Source: Streptomyces sp. NBC_01669 (lineage in GTDB: Bacteria; Actinomycetota; Actinomycetes; Streptomycetales; Streptomycetaceae). Taken from it: a stretch of DNA of 64,000 nt. Numbering within the stretch: the first letter of the stretch is position 1; each line of letters opens with the position of its first letter. The stretch covers positions 682,001 through 746,000 of the forward strand of contig NZ_JAPEQG010000002.1 of assembly GCF_026339735.1 (NCBI RefSeq). Direction: 5' to 3'. This document shows positions 53,819-62,833 of the stretch, piece by piece. Both the position numbers and the translations under genes were made by a program. The notes below the pieces were generated by a model. It saw only the letters and a program-made list of their open reading frames with translations, was not told the DNA's origin and ran no database searches.

Positions 53819-54034
53819 CTTTCATGCCCGCAGCCGCACCCGAACCTCCGTCCGGATGACCACCCGCGCCGCACACCTCGAACAAGATCCGGTTTGCCAC
53901 AACGCACTTAGACGCCCAACAAGGTGACAGCGCCGCCATGCCTCCCAAACTCATCAACATCACCCGACCGTGGTTTTGGGCGCCTCCCAAACCCATCGAC
54001 AAGTGACGTCACTACTGCTCGATAAAGCCAGTCC

Positions 54035-54666
54035 TCGGCCTGGGCTGCGAGGAACTGCCTCCAGGTTGGTCCGGTACGACGTGGGGCGGGGTCGATGCCG
54101 GCCTGGTTGAGGATGTTCCACACGGTGGAGGCGGCCGTCTTGTGGCCGAGGCGGGTGAGTTCGCCGTGGATGCGCCGATGGCCCCATCCCGGGTTCTCGG
54201 CCGCCACGCGCAAGACCAGGGCTTTGACTGCGGGGCCCGTGGGCGGGCGTCCGGGGCGGCGACGCTGGCTGTAGTCCCACTTCTTCGCGACGAGTCTGCG
54301 GTGCCAGGCCGGCAGCGTGGCCGGGGTCATCGGGAAGACCTGGGCCCAGCGGCGGCGCGTTATCAGGTGTGAGAGCGCGGCGAACCACGGGCGGTCGGCT
54401 GGTTCGTAGCGTAGGCGTGGGACGTGTCGGCGCAGGCCCGCGTTCTCGTGGCGCAGCGCCAGCAACTCCGCGTCCTTCGTGACGTCACGCCGCAGCGGCA
54501 ACGCGGGCAGCGACAGCAGGCGGCGGGTGACGGCGTACACCGTGGACAGGATCACGAAACATGATCCCAGACGCGGCAGAGCCGCTGCTCAGGCCCCTGT
54601 GCTCCCGGTTCTTTGCGGCGACGGGCTTCAAAGCGGGGCGACGATTCGTGTTTTTGAGCCCCACAG
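54035..54666 (-). pseudogene. truncated integrase-core transposase
   Basis: From GTG 54555 the first 170 residues match the transposase at 25670 (LLSLPALPLRRDVTKDAELL; RHENAGLRRHVPRLRYEPAD; ENPGWGHRRIHGELTRLGHK). Homology stops at FLAAQAE near 54035, so the catalytic rve domain is missing. The IS end GAGCCCCACAG at 54656-54666 is preserved. This fragment lies inside an older IS1182 copy. Confidence 0.85.
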
Positions 54667-54977
54667 GCGAGGTTCTCGCGAACCTCGTCAGCAGCCTGCC
54701 GATCCGTCAAGTTGGCAGCCTTCTGCAGCACTGTGACCAGCGCCAGACGCCCCGGCGACCAGCCCGGCTTGCCCACCTGGCCAAACGCGTCAGCAAAGGC
54801 CGCGTCCGGGAACAGCTCCCCGAGCCGGTCACGAACCTGCACCGCCAGAGGCGCCTCCCGCCTGCCCCGATACATCGCCCGGATCGCCGCCGCGACCTGC
54901 GGATCCGGCTCAGGCCAGGACTGCGGCTGCATCGACACGACACACTCCGATCCCCCGAGGAACCACGACAAGATCAA
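54667..54977 (-). pseudogene. N-terminal fragment of IS1182-family transposase
   Basis: The reading SMQPQSWPEPDPQVAAAIRA, then FGQVGKPGWSPGRLALVTVL and AADEVRENL, is nearly identical to the N-terminus of the full copy at 55100. It is cut at 54667 by the end of the integrase-core IS. Its own terminal repeat survives up to 55068. Confidence 0.9.
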
Positions 54978-55050
54978 CGATCAGCATGATCCCATCCGCT
55001 GGAACCACCGCTCCCACAGCGATCAACTCCGCGTCACAGCAACCGAATTC

Positions 55051-55093
55051 GAATTAACCACCAAGATCGGGCAGGGATCTTGGTGGTTAATTC
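55051..55093. repeat. 18-bp palindrome where two IS1182 ends meet
   Basis: GAATTAACCACCAAGATC (55051-55068), a 7-bp spacer, then its exact complement (55076-55093). The left arm is the end of the truncated copy; the right arm belongs to the intact copy. Confidence 0.85.
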
Positions 55094-56997
55094 CAACTGT
55101 CATGCAGCAAGGGAGAGTTGGAGTCGGGCGAGGTGGCTGTGGTTGGCGCGGTCGAGGGGGTGGCCGTTCCACCAGGCGGCGATACGGATGAGGTTAAGGG
55201 CTGTGGCGCTGGTTGTGTGGTCGAGGTGGATCTTGGCCAGGCCGCGGTAGCGGGCGCGGCGTAGGCCGGTGGTGTGGGTGGCTTGGCGGATGGTGCCCTC
55301 GACGCCTGCGCGCAGGGCGTAGTTGCGGTTGAAGTCGTCGGTCTGTTGGTGGGCGCGGGCAGTTTGGATGGCCTCGGTGAGTTCGCGGGGTTGGAGGCTG
55401 AGCCGGCGGCGGTTGCTGCGGGCGCTGGTGCACTGGTCCTTGGAGGGGCAGGGGATGCAGTCCAGGGCGGCGAAGGATACGACGGTCTTGGCCACGCCTT
55501 CTTGGATGACATCGTTCCAGGTGGTGCTGGTCTTCCCGGCGGGGCAGATGGCCTGCTGGTTGTCCCAGTCGATGGTGAAGTCGGTAGCTGCGAAGCCTTG
55601 TTGGGCTTTGGCTTGGTGGGAGGTGTCGAGCAGGACCGGGGTGATCAAGGCGACGCCGTAGGCCTTGGCGGAGCCCACGATCAGTTCGGCACTGGGGTAG
55701 CCGGAGTCGAGGTAGTGCCGATTGGGCAGCAGCCGACGGCGCTCCAGGGCCTGGTGGATCGGTTCCAGGGCCTTGGTGTCCGGGAGGGTGGACGCGGTGG
55801 TGGCCACGTTCGTGATGATGTTCGGCCGGGCGGGACGGTCGCCGTCGGCCTGTGGGTGGCAGGTCTGCGACACGTGCAGCTTGAATCCGTTCCAGAACAT
55901 GTCCCGCTTGGCGGACCAGCGGGCGTCGGTGTCATACGGGGAGGCCAGGCGTATCGGGCCGGGCGGCAGCCCGTCACCCCCGTCCTCGTCGCGCTCGCGG
56001 CGCCGGATCCGCAGCCTGCCGCCCCTACCCGGGGTGCGGGTGTAGTTCTGCACCAGCACGATCCGCAGGGTCTGCACCGCGGGCAGTTCGCGCAGCCATG
56101 CCGGGGATACCGGGGCGTAGAGGGCCTCCAGCAGGGTGTAGCCGTCCTTGGCGTAGTGCAGGGCGAGTTCGTCCTGCTTGGTCTTGGAGGAGGGCAGACG
56201 CCAGGTGTCGATCCGGTCCGCGTAGCGGCGGCTCCAGTCCTCCACGACCAGCGCCTGGTCAACCCAGTCGGGGCAAGCCGCAGCCAGGGCGTTCAGGGCC
56301 GCGCGCACGCTCTCGCCGACCAGCTCGAGCCGGTTCAGGTCCCGCACCGCGGCCACGATGTGCGTGGAGTCGGTGCGCTGGTTGCCGCCCGCCTCCACCA
56401 GTCCCAGCTCCAGCAGCCGCTCCAGCAGCAGGTCCAGCACCCGCTCCTCCAACCCGTGGGCGACGACACGGGAGCGGAACTCCGAGAGCACGCTGTGGTC
56501 GAAGCCCGGATCCTTCAGCGCCAGACCCAGCGCGTACTTCCAGGACAGGTTCTCCCGGACCTCGTCCGCGGCCTGCCGGTCGGTGAGGTTCGCGGCCTTC
56601 TGCAGCACCGTGACCAGCGCGAGCCGGCCCGGCGACCAGCCCGGCTTGCCCGCCCGCCCGAACCCGTCGGCGAAGGCAGCATCCGGGAACAGCTCGCCCA
56701 GCCGGTCACGGACCTGCACCGCCAGCGGGGCCTCCCGCCTGCCCGAGTACATCACCCGGACCGCCGCCGCGATCTGCGGATCCGGTTCAGGCCAAGGCTG
56801 GGGCTGCACCGACACGACACGCTCCGATCCGAGAAGACCCACGAGTGATCACCAGCGCTCATGATCCACCGTCTGCTCGTCGCGCTGCCACCCCTGGCGC
56901 ACAGGCACGCCCACGACCGACTCCGCCAGCCATCTCGATCCCTGCCAACTCGACTTCAGTGCAGGGCAGTTGGAATTAACCACCAAGATCCCTGCCC
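55069..56997 (-). mobile_element. intact IS1182-family element
   Basis: A 1,929-bp element with 31-bp inverted repeats at 55069-55099 and 56967-56997, identical over their length; each begins GGGCAGGGATCTTGGTGG reading inward. It inserted directly next to the end of an older copy. No clear target duplication is seen. Confidence 0.9.
55100..56842 (-). CDS. IS1182-family transposase
   Basis: 580 aa from GTG 56842; GTG 56815 (giving VSVQPQPWPEPD) is also likely. N-terminal DUF772-type domain (KAANLTDRQAADEVRENLSW). DDE: GGNQRTDSTHIVAAVRDLN, RHYLDSGYPSAELIVG, and a late Glu in LRAGVEGTIRQATHTTGLRR. The Cys cluster LDCIPCPSKDQCTS is typical of the family. Intact. Confidence 0.97.
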   Translation of the reverse strand: MGLLGSERVVSVQPQPWPEPDPQIAAAVRVMYSGRREAPLAVQVRDRLGELFPDAAFADGFGRAGKPGWSPGRLALVTVLQKAANLTDRQAADEVRENLSWKYALGLALKDPGFDHSVLSEFRSRVVAHGLEERVLDLLLERLLELGLVEAGGNQRTDSTHIVAAVRDLNRLELVGESVRAALNALAAACPDWVDQALVVEDWSRRYADRIDTWRLPSSKTKQDELALHYAKDGYTLLEALYAPVSPAWLRELPAVQTLRIVLVQNYTRTPGRGGRLRIRRRERDEDGGDGLPPGPIRLASPYDTDARWSAKRDMFWNGFKLHVSQTCHPQADGDRPARPNIITNVATTASTLPDTKALEPIHQALERRRLLPNRHYLDSGYPSAELIVGSAKAYGVALITPVLLDTSHQAKAQQGFAATDFTIDWDNQQAICPAGKTSTTWNDVIQEGVAKTVVSFAALDCIPCPSKDQCTSARSNRRRLSLQPRELTEAIQTARAHQQTDDFNRNYALRAGVEGTIRQATHTTGLRRARYRGLAKIHLDHTTSATALNLIRIAAWWNGHPLDRANHSHLARLQLSLAA

Positions 56998-57022
56998 CTG
57001 CCGAAAACCTCATCCACCGAGG

Positions 57023-58120
57023 TCAGGCTGCATGTTGGTATTCGTGGAGAGTGCCGCCGAGGCGGTCGCGTCGTCGTATGTCCAGGCGGGTTATCCCGTG
57101 CGGATCGGTGATCGGCGTGGGCAGCGGGTACAGCGGACGGGCGTTGGCGATGCCCTGATGGGGTCGGTGCCCGTTGTAGAAGTGTTCGAACTCGCGCAGG
57201 GCGTGGATCAGATGTCGCTGGTTCCAGATCAAGGTGCGGTCCAGCAGTTCGCGTCGGCAGGTCTGCACCCAGCGTTCCATGATCGAGTTCATTCGCGGCA
57301 TCTGGACGCCACTGAGTACGACCTCTATCCCCGCATCCCGCAGGACCGTGTCGAACAGGTCGGAAAACTTTCCGTCCCGGTCCCGGATCAAGAACCGCGC
57401 CCGGCAGCCTGTGTCCTCCAAGTCCATGACCAGATTCTTCGCGGCCTGCACCACCCAAGCGCTGGACGGGTGCGCGGTCGCACCCAGGATGCGGATCCGG
57501 CGACTGCCGTGCTCGATCACCGCGAACACGAACAGCCGCGCCCCGGACAAGGAGACCGTCTCCAGAAAGTCGCAGGCCAGCAGGGCCTCGGCCTGGGAAC
57601 ACAGGAAGTCCGCCCAGGTACTCGAGCTCCGTTCGGGTGACGGGTCGATCCCGGCGTCCCTCAGGATCTCCCAGACGGTGGAGGCGGCCACTTTCACGCC
57701 GAGGACCATCAGTTCGCCGTGGATGCGGCGGTAGCCCCAGCTGGGGTTCTCCCGTGCCAGGCGCAGGACAAGAACGCGGATGGACTGCACGGTACGCGGC
57801 CGTCCCGGTCGTTTCGGGCGTGACGTGGCAGCGTGGCGGTGTGCGACCAGGTCGCGGTGCCAGCGCAGCACGGTGTCCGGCTGAACGAGCAGCCGTAGCC
57901 GGCGCAGTACGTCCAGCGGGAGCCGGTGCAGCAGCGCCGCCAGAAACGCCCGATCGCTCGGGCTGAACCGCACCTTCTCCTTACCGAGTTGACGCTCCAG
58001 CACCGACAGTTGGTGGCGCAGGGCGAGGATCTCGAGGTCCTTGTCCCTGTCGCCCATCGGCAGCAGGCGCAGCGTGGCGAACGTGTTCGTCACACCGAGG
58101 TAAGCCAGGCGCAGCAGCAC
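57023..58120 (-). CDS. integrase-core transposase (IS481/IS3-like)
   Basis: 365 aa from GTG 58120. Helix-turn-helix part (RLRLLVQPDTVLRWHRDLVA) and rve catalytic domain with LLACDFLETVSLSGARLF, FLIRDRDGKFSDLFDTVL and MNSIMERWVQTCRRELLDRT. The C-terminal GGTLHEYQHAA resembles the end of the 25670 transposase but sequences elsewhere are clearly different, so it is another member of the group. It begins 26 bp beyond the IS1182 end. Confidence 0.93.
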   Translation of the reverse strand: MLLRLAYLGVTNTFATLRLLPMGDRDKDLEILALRHQLSVLERQLGKEKVRFSPSDRAFLAALLHRLPLDVLRRLRLLVQPDTVLRWHRDLVAHRHAATSRPKRPGRPRTVQSIRVLVLRLARENPSWGYRRIHGELMVLGVKVAASTVWEILRDAGIDPSPERSSSTWADFLCSQAEALLACDFLETVSLSGARLFVFAVIEHGSRRIRILGATAHPSSAWVVQAAKNLVMDLEDTGCRARFLIRDRDGKFSDLFDTVLRDAGIEVVLSGVQMPRMNSIMERWVQTCRRELLDRTLIWNQRHLIHALREFEHFYNGHRPHQGIANARPLYPLPTPITDPHGITRLDIRRRDRLGGTLHEYQHAA

Positions 58121-58363
58121 GGTCGATCATGATGCCGCAGTGACCGCCGGCAGCGCGAGAGCCCTTGCTTGAGCGATCACTGTCGGCATCCGCGAAACCC
58201 GGCACACCCACCCCCACCAGGGCGGATGAGGTTATCGGCAAGGGCAGCGCCACCGCGCCAGTCCCCGACCCTGCTCCTGCTCCTGCTCCTGCTCCTGCAG
58301 ACCTGCTACAAGATCGCCATGGGCATCACCATGGGGTACAGACGGCCCGATGTCGCATCAAAC
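58121..58363. other. gap with CTGCTC microsatellite
   Basis: No gene is seen. Positions about 58268-58297 hold four to five tandem copies of the hexamer CCTGCT, a simple-sequence tract. Confidence 0.5.
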
Positions 58364-58822
58364 TTATGCCACACCGTAGTTGGCGGCCCACTCACGCTTC
58401 AGGTCGTCCTCGTTCGCGTGCCCGAACGTGTACGCCGGAGAGTCCACCCGCAGCACCCGGTCCACCCGGATCAGTACGGCCTCGTGGCACGGGTAGATGG
58501 GATCGCCGTGGGTGTTCAGCACCCACTGGCGGGACCAGTCGTACACCGGGTCGCCTTCCCCGCGGATCTCGGCTGTTCCCTTGAAGCGGTATCCCCGCCT
58601 GAGCAGGAAGTCGATCACGTTGACCTCAACCCGCGAATTGTGCCGCAGGTTCTCCACCGTATTGGGCGAGGCCATGTTCATGAATACCAGGTGATCGTCG
58701 TCGTAGACGCGCACGGACCCCTTCGGGGAGAGGTTCGGAGAGCCGTCCTCGCAGACCGTCGCAACGAACGCCAGCTTGGCGCTGGTGACGATCTGTCGCA
58801 TGTCCTCAGTGATTATTCCCAT
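58364..58822 (-). CDS. pyridoxamine 5'-phosphate oxidase-like FMN-binding protein
   Basis: 152 aa from ATG 58822, with GAGG upstream. The split-barrel FMN-binding fold is suggested by KLAFVATVCEDGSPNLSPKG, VFMNMASPNTVENLRHNSRV and RFKGTAEIRGEGDPVYDW. Such proteins reduce or bind F420/FMN; the exact reaction is unknown. Monocistronic. Confidence 0.88.
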   Translation of the reverse strand: MGIITEDMRQIVTSAKLAFVATVCEDGSPNLSPKGSVRVYDDDHLVFMNMASPNTVENLRHNSRVEVNVIDFLLRRGYRFKGTAEIRGEGDPVYDWSRQWVLNTHGDPIYPCHEAVLIRVDRVLRVDSPAYTFGHANEDDLKREWAANYGVA

Positions 58823-59216
58823 CGCTCCTCAACCTTTCCTGCCGCGTCTGTGTGCCCCGCCTCCTGGGCCGTCACGGCGCAGTCTCTTTCGAGTGTGCGG
58901 TACAGCGGGCCGATGGCCTGGTCCGCGGAAGCCCTGGCTGCTCGCTCTGCACTGTTGCGCGGGCTTCCCGATCGCGTTGGGCGCCCGTTGTCCGCCGACA
59001 CCCCGGTCAGTGATCGCATCCGCGCGGTTCCGGGGACCGTGTCCCGGAGCCCGGAACCCGACCGGCGGTCGGCGCCCCCCGTGGCGCCACCGTGAACCGG
59101 CCCGACCGCCTGATGCGCCCTCGCCTGGTGGGCACGGCTGCGCACGCGGCCGTGCCGTGTCCGGCGGGTGCTGTGAGTCGGTGTCAGGGCCGGGCGACGC
59201 CCCGTCGTGGATGTGC
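58823..59216. other. intergenic stretch without a convincing gene
   Basis: About 390 bp between two minus-strand genes. Several long overlapping frames exist, as expected from the GC content, but none shows conserved protein pattern or a ribosome site. It presumably holds the promoter of the gene at 58364. Confidence 0.4.
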
Positions 59217-60125
59217 TCAGGTGAGCACGATCTTCTTGCCGCCGGCCTGCCCGGCGGACACCCGGGCGAAAGCGGCCGACCCCTCACTCAACGGGAGCGC
59301 TTCCACGTTCTGCTTCAGCTTCCCCTCCACGACCGCCTCCGCCAGATGGGTAAGCTGAGCGGCATCAGGCCGGACGTAGAGGTCCGTGCTGGTGATACCA
59401 CGCTCTCCCGCTGGCGCGTCCGAGGTCAGCGACACCAGACGCCCACCGTCCCGCACCAGCGACAGCGCGGCCTGCGCGGTACCACCAGCAGCGATCAGCG
59501 CACCATCGAACCCACCACGAACCCGACCCGCCCAATCCGAGTCGTGGTAGTCGACAACCTCCAGCGCACCCAGACCACGCAGGCGCTCTGCGGCGGCAGC
59601 AGACGCGGTCGCGGTCACTTCGATGCCCTTGGCCGCGGCGAGCTGGATGGCCAGGGCTCCGGTGGCCCCGCCTCCGTTGGTGATCAGGAGCCGCTGTCCT
59701 CGGCTGAGGTCCAGCTTCTCCAGGGCCTGCAACGCGGTGAGCCCGTTGACCGGCAGTGCCGCCGCGTGCACGGCGTCCAGCCCGGGTGGGCAGGCTGCCG
59801 CGTGATCCGCGTTGATCAGAACGCGTTCCGCCCAGAAGCCGCTTCCCCCGGGCAGCGGGGCCTCGTGTGCGAGCACCCGGTCGCCTACGGCAAACCCGGC
59901 GACACCCGCGCCGACGGCCAGCACCTTGCCCGCGCCCTCCACACCCAGCGCCGCCGGGGGGCGCAGCCCCACGTCCCAGCCAGCGCCGTTTAGCAGTTGG
60001 TCCCACGGGCCGACCCCGGCCGCCTCAACCGCCACCAGGATCTGACCAGACCCGGGAGATGACGGTTCAGGCAACTCCAGCAGGGCGACTTCCTTCTCGG
60101 CCCCGGACACTCCGCACGCCTTCAC
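59217..60125 (-). CDS. zinc-independent quinone oxidoreductase (MDR family)
   Basis: About 302 aa from GTG 60125, where the family-like sequence begins (VKACGVSGAEKEVALLELPE). N-terminal GroES-like fold (VEAAGVGPWDQLLNGAGW; GVEGAGKVLAVGAGVAGFAV) and Rossmann domain with LLITNGGGATGALAIQLAA for NADPH. No structural or catalytic zinc ligands are seen, as in QOR-type enzymes. The 5' end and promoter sequence are duplicated just upstream (repeat at 60105 and 60203). Confidence 0.9.
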   Translation of the reverse strand: MKACGVSGAEKEVALLELPEPSSPGSGQILVAVEAAGVGPWDQLLNGAGWDVGLRPPAALGVEGAGKVLAVGAGVAGFAVGDRVLAHEAPLPGGSGFWAERVLINADHAAACPPGLDAVHAAALPVNGLTALQALEKLDLSRGQRLLITNGGGATGALAIQLAAAKGIEVTATASAAAAERLRGLGALEVVDYHDSDWAGRVRGGFDGALIAAGGTAQAALSLVRDGGRLVSLTSDAPAGERGITSTDLYVRPDAAQLTHLAEAVVEGKLKQNVEALPLSEGSAAFARVSAGQAGGKKIVLT

Positions 60126-60255
60126 AGTAGATCTTTGTCCTCTCACTCAGTCCGACCAGGAGGTACGGGCCGGAAACCCAAAGCAGGCAGCAGTGTCGAC
60201 CTGGACACTCCGCACGCCTTCACAGTAGATCTTTGTTCTCTCACTCAGTCCGACC
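60105..60255. repeat. 53-bp direct repeat over the start of the quinone oxidoreductase gene
   Basis: 60105-60157 and 60203-60255 are identical except for one base (C/T). Each contains the GTG start region and the segment ATCTTTG..CTCTCACTCAGTCC. Offset is 98 bp. The second copy lacks a following gene. Confidence 0.85.
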
Positions 60256-60257
60256 GA

Positions 60258-60372
60258 CCGGTTCCACATCCCCAGGGCCTCGGACAGCAGCGTTGCCGCC
60301 GACGGCAGGTCGGCATCAGTCCGCGCCTCCTTCGCTCTCGCCACCACCTGCTTGAACCTGTTGAGGTCAAGG
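60258..60372 (-). pseudogene. SARP/AfsR BTAD-domain fragment
   Basis: The minus strand reads LDLNRFKQVVARAKEARTDA, then LPSAATLLSEALGMW, matching the first helices of the bacterial transcriptional activator domain of SARP regulators. There is no DNA-binding domain upstream and the frame runs into the 53-bp repeat, so it is only a fragment. Confidence 0.5.
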
Positions 60373-60774
60373 GCGTGCCACGGAGGCCGCGGCGCTCGAC
60401 GAGCGGTACGCCGTGGACGTCGAGGCGCTGTCCGACCCGATCGGCGTCGACGAGATGGAGGCCCGCTTTGGCGCGGTCTGGATCTCGTCGACGCCTACCA
60501 CCAGCAGTTCCTCGCCGAGTCGTTCGACGACCCCACGGTGCAGGTCGAGAACCCGATGCCGGGCGAGTGGGAGGTCCGCCGACGCCGTTGGGTCATCCGG
60601 GCCACCAACGATTGGGGCGCCGGCCGGCGACCCGCGACCGACATCGCGCGGGCCGTGATGACCGGCGGCGCCTGCCGCCGGTCTGGTTGTCCGGGGTGGG
60701 CCGACATCGAGGACCGAGGTGTCCGCGGCCTGCGGACTTCGGCCACAGTCGTTCCCGATGCCGGGGATGTTTAG
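60373..60774 (+). pseudogene. decayed unidentified gene fragment
   Basis: ERYAVDVEALSDPIGVDEME is readable in one frame to about 60480. DLVDAYHQQFLAESFDDPTV and then GEWEVRRRRWVIRATNDWGA continue in another, so there is a frameshift. The family is not recognised. The stop at 60774 converges with the nitroreductase gene. Confidence 0.35.
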
Positions 60775-61418
60775 ACGAAGGTGAACAGCCGGTCGGCTTC
60801 GAAGCGCGAAATCGGGCTGTTGTACACCTTCGCGGGGTCGGGGTAGCCGAGGGTCAGCAGCACCGTCGTGGTGTGTCCGGTTTCGCGGATCTTGAATGCC
60901 TTGTCGACACTGGTCGGGTCGAATCCCTCGAGCGGCGTCGCTTCGACGCCGAGCTCAGCGGCCGCCATCATGGTCATGCCCAGCACCATGTAGGTCTGCT
61001 TTTCCATCCAGTGGTTCAGGTCCTTGTAGCTGTAGTTGCGCAGGTTGAGGAAGTCGCGGGTCATCGACTGCCACAGCGCGTTCTTCGCCGGATCGGGGAA
61101 CCGACCGTCAGCGCTCTCCTTGTTGAATACGTCTTCGAGGTGGCTTTCGGGCACATCTGCCCGGGTGGTGAGGATGATGGTGTGCGACGCGTTCAGGATC
61201 TTCTCGCTGTTGTCTTGGAATCGTTCGCCCAGGTTGTCCGTGAGCTGCTTCTTGCCTTCGGCCGTAGCGAGGACGTAGAAGTGGTTGGGCTGGATGTTCA
61301 CCGATGTCGGCGCGGAGCGCAGGAACCTCAACAGCTGCTGAAGGGTTTCTTCCGGGATGGTCTTACTGAGGTCGAAAGCCCTGGTGAGGTGCTTGTTCAT
61401 GAGCTTGTCGAGATCCAT
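60771..61418 (-). CDS. oxygen-insensitive NAD(P)H nitroreductase family (NfsB-like)
   Basis: A 215-aa FMN enzyme from ATG 61418. FLRSAPTSVNIQPNHFYVLA contains the FMN-phosphate Ser-x-x-N region. NHWMEKQTYMVLGMTMMAAAELG and EATPLEGFDPTSVDKAF fit the family core. It reduces quinones or nitroaromatics with NAD(P)H. Followed upstream by other minus-strand genes, with 59 bp to the PEP-mutase family gene. Confidence 0.92.
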   Translation of the reverse strand: MDLDKLMNKHLTRAFDLSKTIPEETLQQLLRFLRSAPTSVNIQPNHFYVLATAEGKKQLTDNLGERFQDNSEKILNASHTIILTTRADVPESHLEDVFNKESADGRFPDPAKNALWQSMTRDFLNLRNYSYKDLNHWMEKQTYMVLGMTMMAAAELGVEATPLEGFDPTSVDKAFKIRETGHTTTVLLTLGYPDPAKVYNSPISRFEADRLFTFV

Positions 61419-61477
61419 GTCAACCTGCCTTCTTCTTGCAATCAGTAGATGAGGAGCGGTGGTTCGTAGGGTTTGGG

Positions 61478-62302
61478 TTAGTTCTTGCCGCGGGCAAGCA
61501 GTTCGCTAATACGCTCGAAGCTCATACCTGTCGTCGCCGAGGCGAGGTCGCCCGCGAGGAGCGCCTTCGTGGCCTGTTCGAGTGCCCCCATCGCGTTGGT
61601 GTAGAGCAACGGACCCAAGCTGATGCGCTTGACCCCGGCCTGCTGCAGTTCAGCGACGGTCAGCACCTTGTCCGACGGAGACACCAGGACGTTGACCGGT
61701 GTCGGGGCGACCGCGGTGACGATCGCGACGAGTGCGTCGAGGTCGGGTGGGAACGGCGCGTAGACCACATCCGCGCCGACCTCAGCGAAGGCCGTCAGAC
61801 GCCGAATGGTGTCGTCAAGATCGGGCCGTCCCTGGATGAAGTTGTCGGTGCGGCCGGTAACGACGATGCGCCCCTTGGAAGCGTCGACGGCGCTACGTAC
61901 GCGATTGACTGCTTCGTCGAAGTCGCGGATCGGTTGATCGGGATTGCCCGAGGTGTCCTCCACCCCGATACCGGCCAGGCCAGACTCCACGGCGGCCTCA
62001 ACGGTCGCGGCGACGTCTTCAGGCATGTCGCCATAACCGTCCTCGAAGTCTCCGTTGACGGGCAGCCCGGTGAGGCGGCCGAGCAGCCGCGCATGCTCAA
62101 GGTGCTCTTCGCGGGTGACTTCGTGACGCCCGTCGAGGCGGCCGAGCGTGGCGGCGATGGCCGCAGACGATGTCGCGATCGCCTCGAAGCCGGCATCGGC
62201 CAGCATCAGCGCCGAGAGGCCGTCCCATGCGTTCGGCATGACGAGGCCACCGTCGCGGGTGTGGAGCGCCATGAATTTCTCATAGAGTTCGGAGCCCGGC
62301 AT
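61478..62302 (-). CDS. isocitrate lyase/PEP mutase family enzyme
   Basis: A 274-aa TIM-barrel protein from ATG 62302. GGLVMPNAWDGLSALMLADA, PVNGDFEDGYGDMPEDVAAT (metal-binding Asp/Glu) and GIGVEDTSGNPDQPIRDF are family blocks. The position corresponding to the lyase KKCGH loop lacks a Cys (GRLDGRHEV), so it is of the PEP-mutase/oxaloacetate hydrolase-like subgroup, not isocitrate lyase. Substrate unknown. Confidence 0.9.
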   Translation of the reverse strand: MPGSELYEKFMALHTRDGGLVMPNAWDGLSALMLADAGFEAIATSSAAIAATLGRLDGRHEVTREEHLEHARLLGRLTGLPVNGDFEDGYGDMPEDVAATVEAAVESGLAGIGVEDTSGNPDQPIRDFDEAVNRVRSAVDASKGRIVVTGRTDNFIQGRPDLDDTIRRLTAFAEVGADVVYAPFPPDLDALVAIVTAVAPTPVNVLVSPSDKVLTVAELQQAGVKRISLGPLLYTNAMGALEQATKALLAGDLASATTGMSFERISELLARGKN

Positions 62303-62383
62303 GTCGAGCCTTTCCTGAATGATCGTTGAGTCAGTGAGGGGTTTGCCGGCTGGGTGCCGAGGCCGCGTCGAGGGTTCCGGCGA

Positions 62384-62833
62384 TCAACCGGTGGGTGGGG
62401 TGTTGTTGGCGGCGGCGTGGAGCTTCTTAAAGCCGACCCAGCCCCAACAGACGAGATGACGCGCGATGAGTGGGTCGACGATGTCCGTGGACTCGACGAG
62501 GCGGGTCTGTTCGCCCGTCGGTGTCTGGCGCGGGTACTCCGAGGTCAACTGATGCCCGTCGGTGAGGTAGGTCCCGGTACGTCACCCAGTTCTCGAAGAC
62601 CCCTTCGCGACGAAGAAGGCACGGATCGAATCGCGGCCCCGGACCACGGCAGAGCCCATGTCTCCCGACGAAAGCACTGCGGTGGGTGTTTCGATGACGC
62701 CGTCTGCCGCGTAGAGGTTGGCGATCTTGTCCGCGTCCTGGGCCAGCACGACTTCGTGCCGGGCGCGGAACACATGCTCGATCGCGCTCCCGCGTGCCGC
62801 GTCGGGCGCCGTCGGCTCCGGGTGCGGGCTCAC
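62384..62833 (-). pseudogene. NTF2/SnoaL-like protein with in-frame stop
   Basis: ATG 62833 gives AIEHVFRARHEVVLAQDADK, then IANLYAADGVIETPT and IRAFFVAKG. A TGA at 62582-62584 interrupts the frame. Beyond it the same frame continues as RTGTYLTDGHQLTSEYPRQ, then VCWGWVGFKKLHAAANNTP to TGA 62384. Total length 149 codons, normal for the family. It overlaps the upstream gene's stop (ATGA), so it was part of that operon before the nonsense change. Confidence 0.8.

Larger units (their letters stand above)
52201..53910 (+). mobile_element. composite IS remnant with helper gene and nested IS5 insertion
   Basis: TAGTGCGTTGTGGCAAA at 52201 and its complement TTTGCCACAACGCACTTA ending at 53910 form 17-18 bp inverted ends. 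Inward similarity includes TGTTCGA on both sides. Inside are the coiled-coil gene at 52322 and an IS5-family transposase on the other strand. I infer an element whose own transposase was lost or displaced. Confidence 0.5.

Noticed and set aside
55274..56848. 524-codon plus-strand frame opposite the IS1182 transposase
   Set aside because: Antisense shadow; the transposase on the minus strand is complete and bounded by matching terminal repeats.
58268..58297. CCTGCT repeats as a phase-variable tract
   Set aside because: It is not within or close upstream of a gene start, so there is no evident switching role.
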